Shown here: in pieces, positions 5,319 through 5,886 of the stretch | Numbering within the stretch: the first letter of the stretch is position 1 | How the letters are laid out: every line of letters starts with the position of its first letter | Assembly: GCA_913051905.1 (NCBI GenBank) | Contig: CAJXBY010000164.1 | Coordinates: 1 to 5,886 of the forward strand | DNA: 5,886 nucleotides | Source of the DNA: an uncultured Gammaproteobacteria bacterium | GTDB taxonomy: Bacteria; Pseudomonadota; Gammaproteobacteria; Arenicellales; UBA868 | Direction: 5' to 3' | Notes under the pieces: generated by a model | Database searches by the model: none | The model's input: only the letters and a program-made list of their open reading frames with translations | What the model was told of the DNA's origin: nothing | Translations under genes and position numbers: made by a program

Positions 5319-5804
5319 TTGAAGCCCGTAGAGAACAAAACCGCACGACGCGTACAGGCCCTGTTAGGCGATCGGTTTCAGGTCCTTGAGTTCGAACACT
5401 CAACCCGAAGTGCGACAGAGGCAGCAGCTGCAATCGGCTGTGAAGTCAAGCAAATTGCCAAGTCCCTCGTCTTTCGTAGCGCATCAGATCAGCCCATACT
5501 GATCATCGCCTCCGGCGATAATCGTGTAGACGAAAATAAAGTTCAACAGCTTTTGGGCGAGAAGGTGTTCCGGGCCGACGCTGACTTCGTAAAAGCCGCC
5601 TCGGGTTTCTCGATTGGTGGAGTACCCCCGGTCGGCCACCGGCAAACGCCCAGAATACTGCTGGATCAGGACTTGCTGTACCTTGATGTGGTCTGGGCGG
5701 CAGCAGGTACGGCCAACGCAGTATTTCAGATGACTCCGGACCAGTTGCTTGAACTGACGAAAGGCAGTTACCAAGACATAGCCGAAAGGGTCACCGACCA
5801 ATAA
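5319..5804 (+). CDS. YbaK/EbsC-family aminoacyl-tRNA deacylase (probable)
   Basis: The 161-residue product is one YbaK/ProRS-INS-type editing domain. Characterised members hydrolyse mischarged aminoacyl-tRNAs in trans, such as Cys- or Ala-tRNA-Pro; the substrate of this branch cannot be read from sequence. Recognisable motifs are STRSATEAAAAIGCEVKQIA (28-47), the conserved Lys48 in AKSLVFR (47-53) that corresponds to the functional lysine of H. influenzae YbaK, ASGDNRVDENKV (64-75), GFSIGGVPPVGH (96-107) and WAAAGTANAVF (126-136). Length is normal for a free-standing editing protein. The start must be TTG at 5319: the reading frame reaches a TAA at 5277-5279 upstream, and no ATG or GTG lies between or in the first part of the gene. 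No Shine-Dalgarno is visible. The gene converges on tRNA-Gln, with 28 nt between. The family call is firm; the exact substrate and start are less so. Confidence 0.88.
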   Translation: MKPVENKTARRVQALLGDRFQVLEFEHSTRSATEAAAAIGCEVKQIAKSLVFRSASDQPILIIASGDNRVDENKVQQLLGEKVFRADADFVKAASGFSIGGVPPVGHRQTPRILLDQDLLYLDVVWAAAGTANAVFQMTPDQLLELTKGSYQDIAERVTDQ

Positions 5805-5832
5805 CCCGTATAGCCACGACACCGGCAGAAAT

Positions 5833-5886
5833 TGGCTGGGGGACCAGGATTCGAACCTGGGTTGGCGGAGTCAGAGTCCGCAGTCC
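5833..5886 (-). tRNA. tRNA-Gln(CUG), 3' part (5' part beyond the right edge)
   Basis: The minus strand, read from the window edge, gives the anticodon arm GCGGA-CTCTGAC-TCCGC (5881-5865). The anticodon is CTG (5874-5872), U33 precedes it and A37 follows. A 4-nt variable loop comes next, then the T arm CCAGG-TTCGAAT-CCTGG (5860-5844). The 3' acceptor strand TCCCCCA is followed by discriminator G73 (5836) and an encoded CCA (5835-5833). A72, which implies a U1-A72 pair, together with G73 is characteristic of bacterial tRNA-Gln. The D arm and 5' acceptor strand are missing. Downstream, no obvious terminator is seen before the end of the ybaK-family gene. Confidence 0.93.

Noticed and set aside
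5191..5433. 80-codon minus-strand open frame upstream of erpA
   Set aside because: It overlaps the start of the ybaK-family gene antisense, has no recognisable domain and no convincing ribosome binding site.
1..5886. CRISPR array, insertion sequence, prophage or toxin-antitoxin module
   Set aside because: No regularly spaced repeats, transposase or integrase motifs, terminal inverted repeats or paired small genes were found; all clear genes are core housekeeping genes.

Overview
The window is a compact block of housekeeping genes from a bacterium that is almost certainly a gammaproteobacterium. The evidence is a minus-strand 16S rRNA 5' end of gammaproteobacterial type, an rrn leader with boxB, boxA and boxC in the E. 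coli order, and a gene order (erpA, anmK, an MepM-like M23 peptidase, tyrS, rrn) that I recall from Pseudomonas and relatives (PA0665-PA0668 followed by 16S in P. aeruginosa). Genus and species cannot be called from this sequence.

Layout from left to right. Positions 1-47 hold the first ~47 nt of a 16S rRNA gene on the minus strand. Positions 48-255 are its leader and promoter: a TTGACC/TATAAT promoter with a 16-bp spacer and GC-rich discriminator, then boxB, boxA, boxC and an 18-nt palindrome next to the mature 5' end. Directly upstream on the same strand lies tyrS (355-1560), a TyrZ-type tyrosyl-tRNA synthetase. A 249-nt divergent region separates it from a plus-strand gene for a membrane-anchored M23 peptidoglycan endopeptidase (1810-3507). 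anmK follows (3580-4680), encoding anhydro-MurNAc kinase. erpA (4696-5028, minus) converges on anmK with a 15-nt gap. A 290-nt divergent region leads to a YbaK/aminoacyl-tRNA deacylase family gene (5319-5804, plus), which converges on the 3' part of a tRNA-Gln(CUG) gene cut by the right edge (5833-5886).

Two themes run through the block. One is translation: the rRNA operon, TyrRS, a probable tRNA-editing protein and tRNA-Gln. The other is cell-wall turnover: the M23 hydrolase opens peptidoglycan, and AnmK recycles the anhydromuramic acid released by lytic enzymes. ErpA delivers Fe-S clusters to target apoproteins.

I found no mobile element, CRISPR array, defence system, toxin-antitoxin pair or other accessory module, and no convincing undescribed system. 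The points worth a second look are modest: TTG as the only plausible start in two neighbouring genes, a pair of mutually exclusive hairpins at the end of the M23 gene, an apparently terminator-less tyrS-rrn junction, and several short palindromes and repeats in the intergenic regions.
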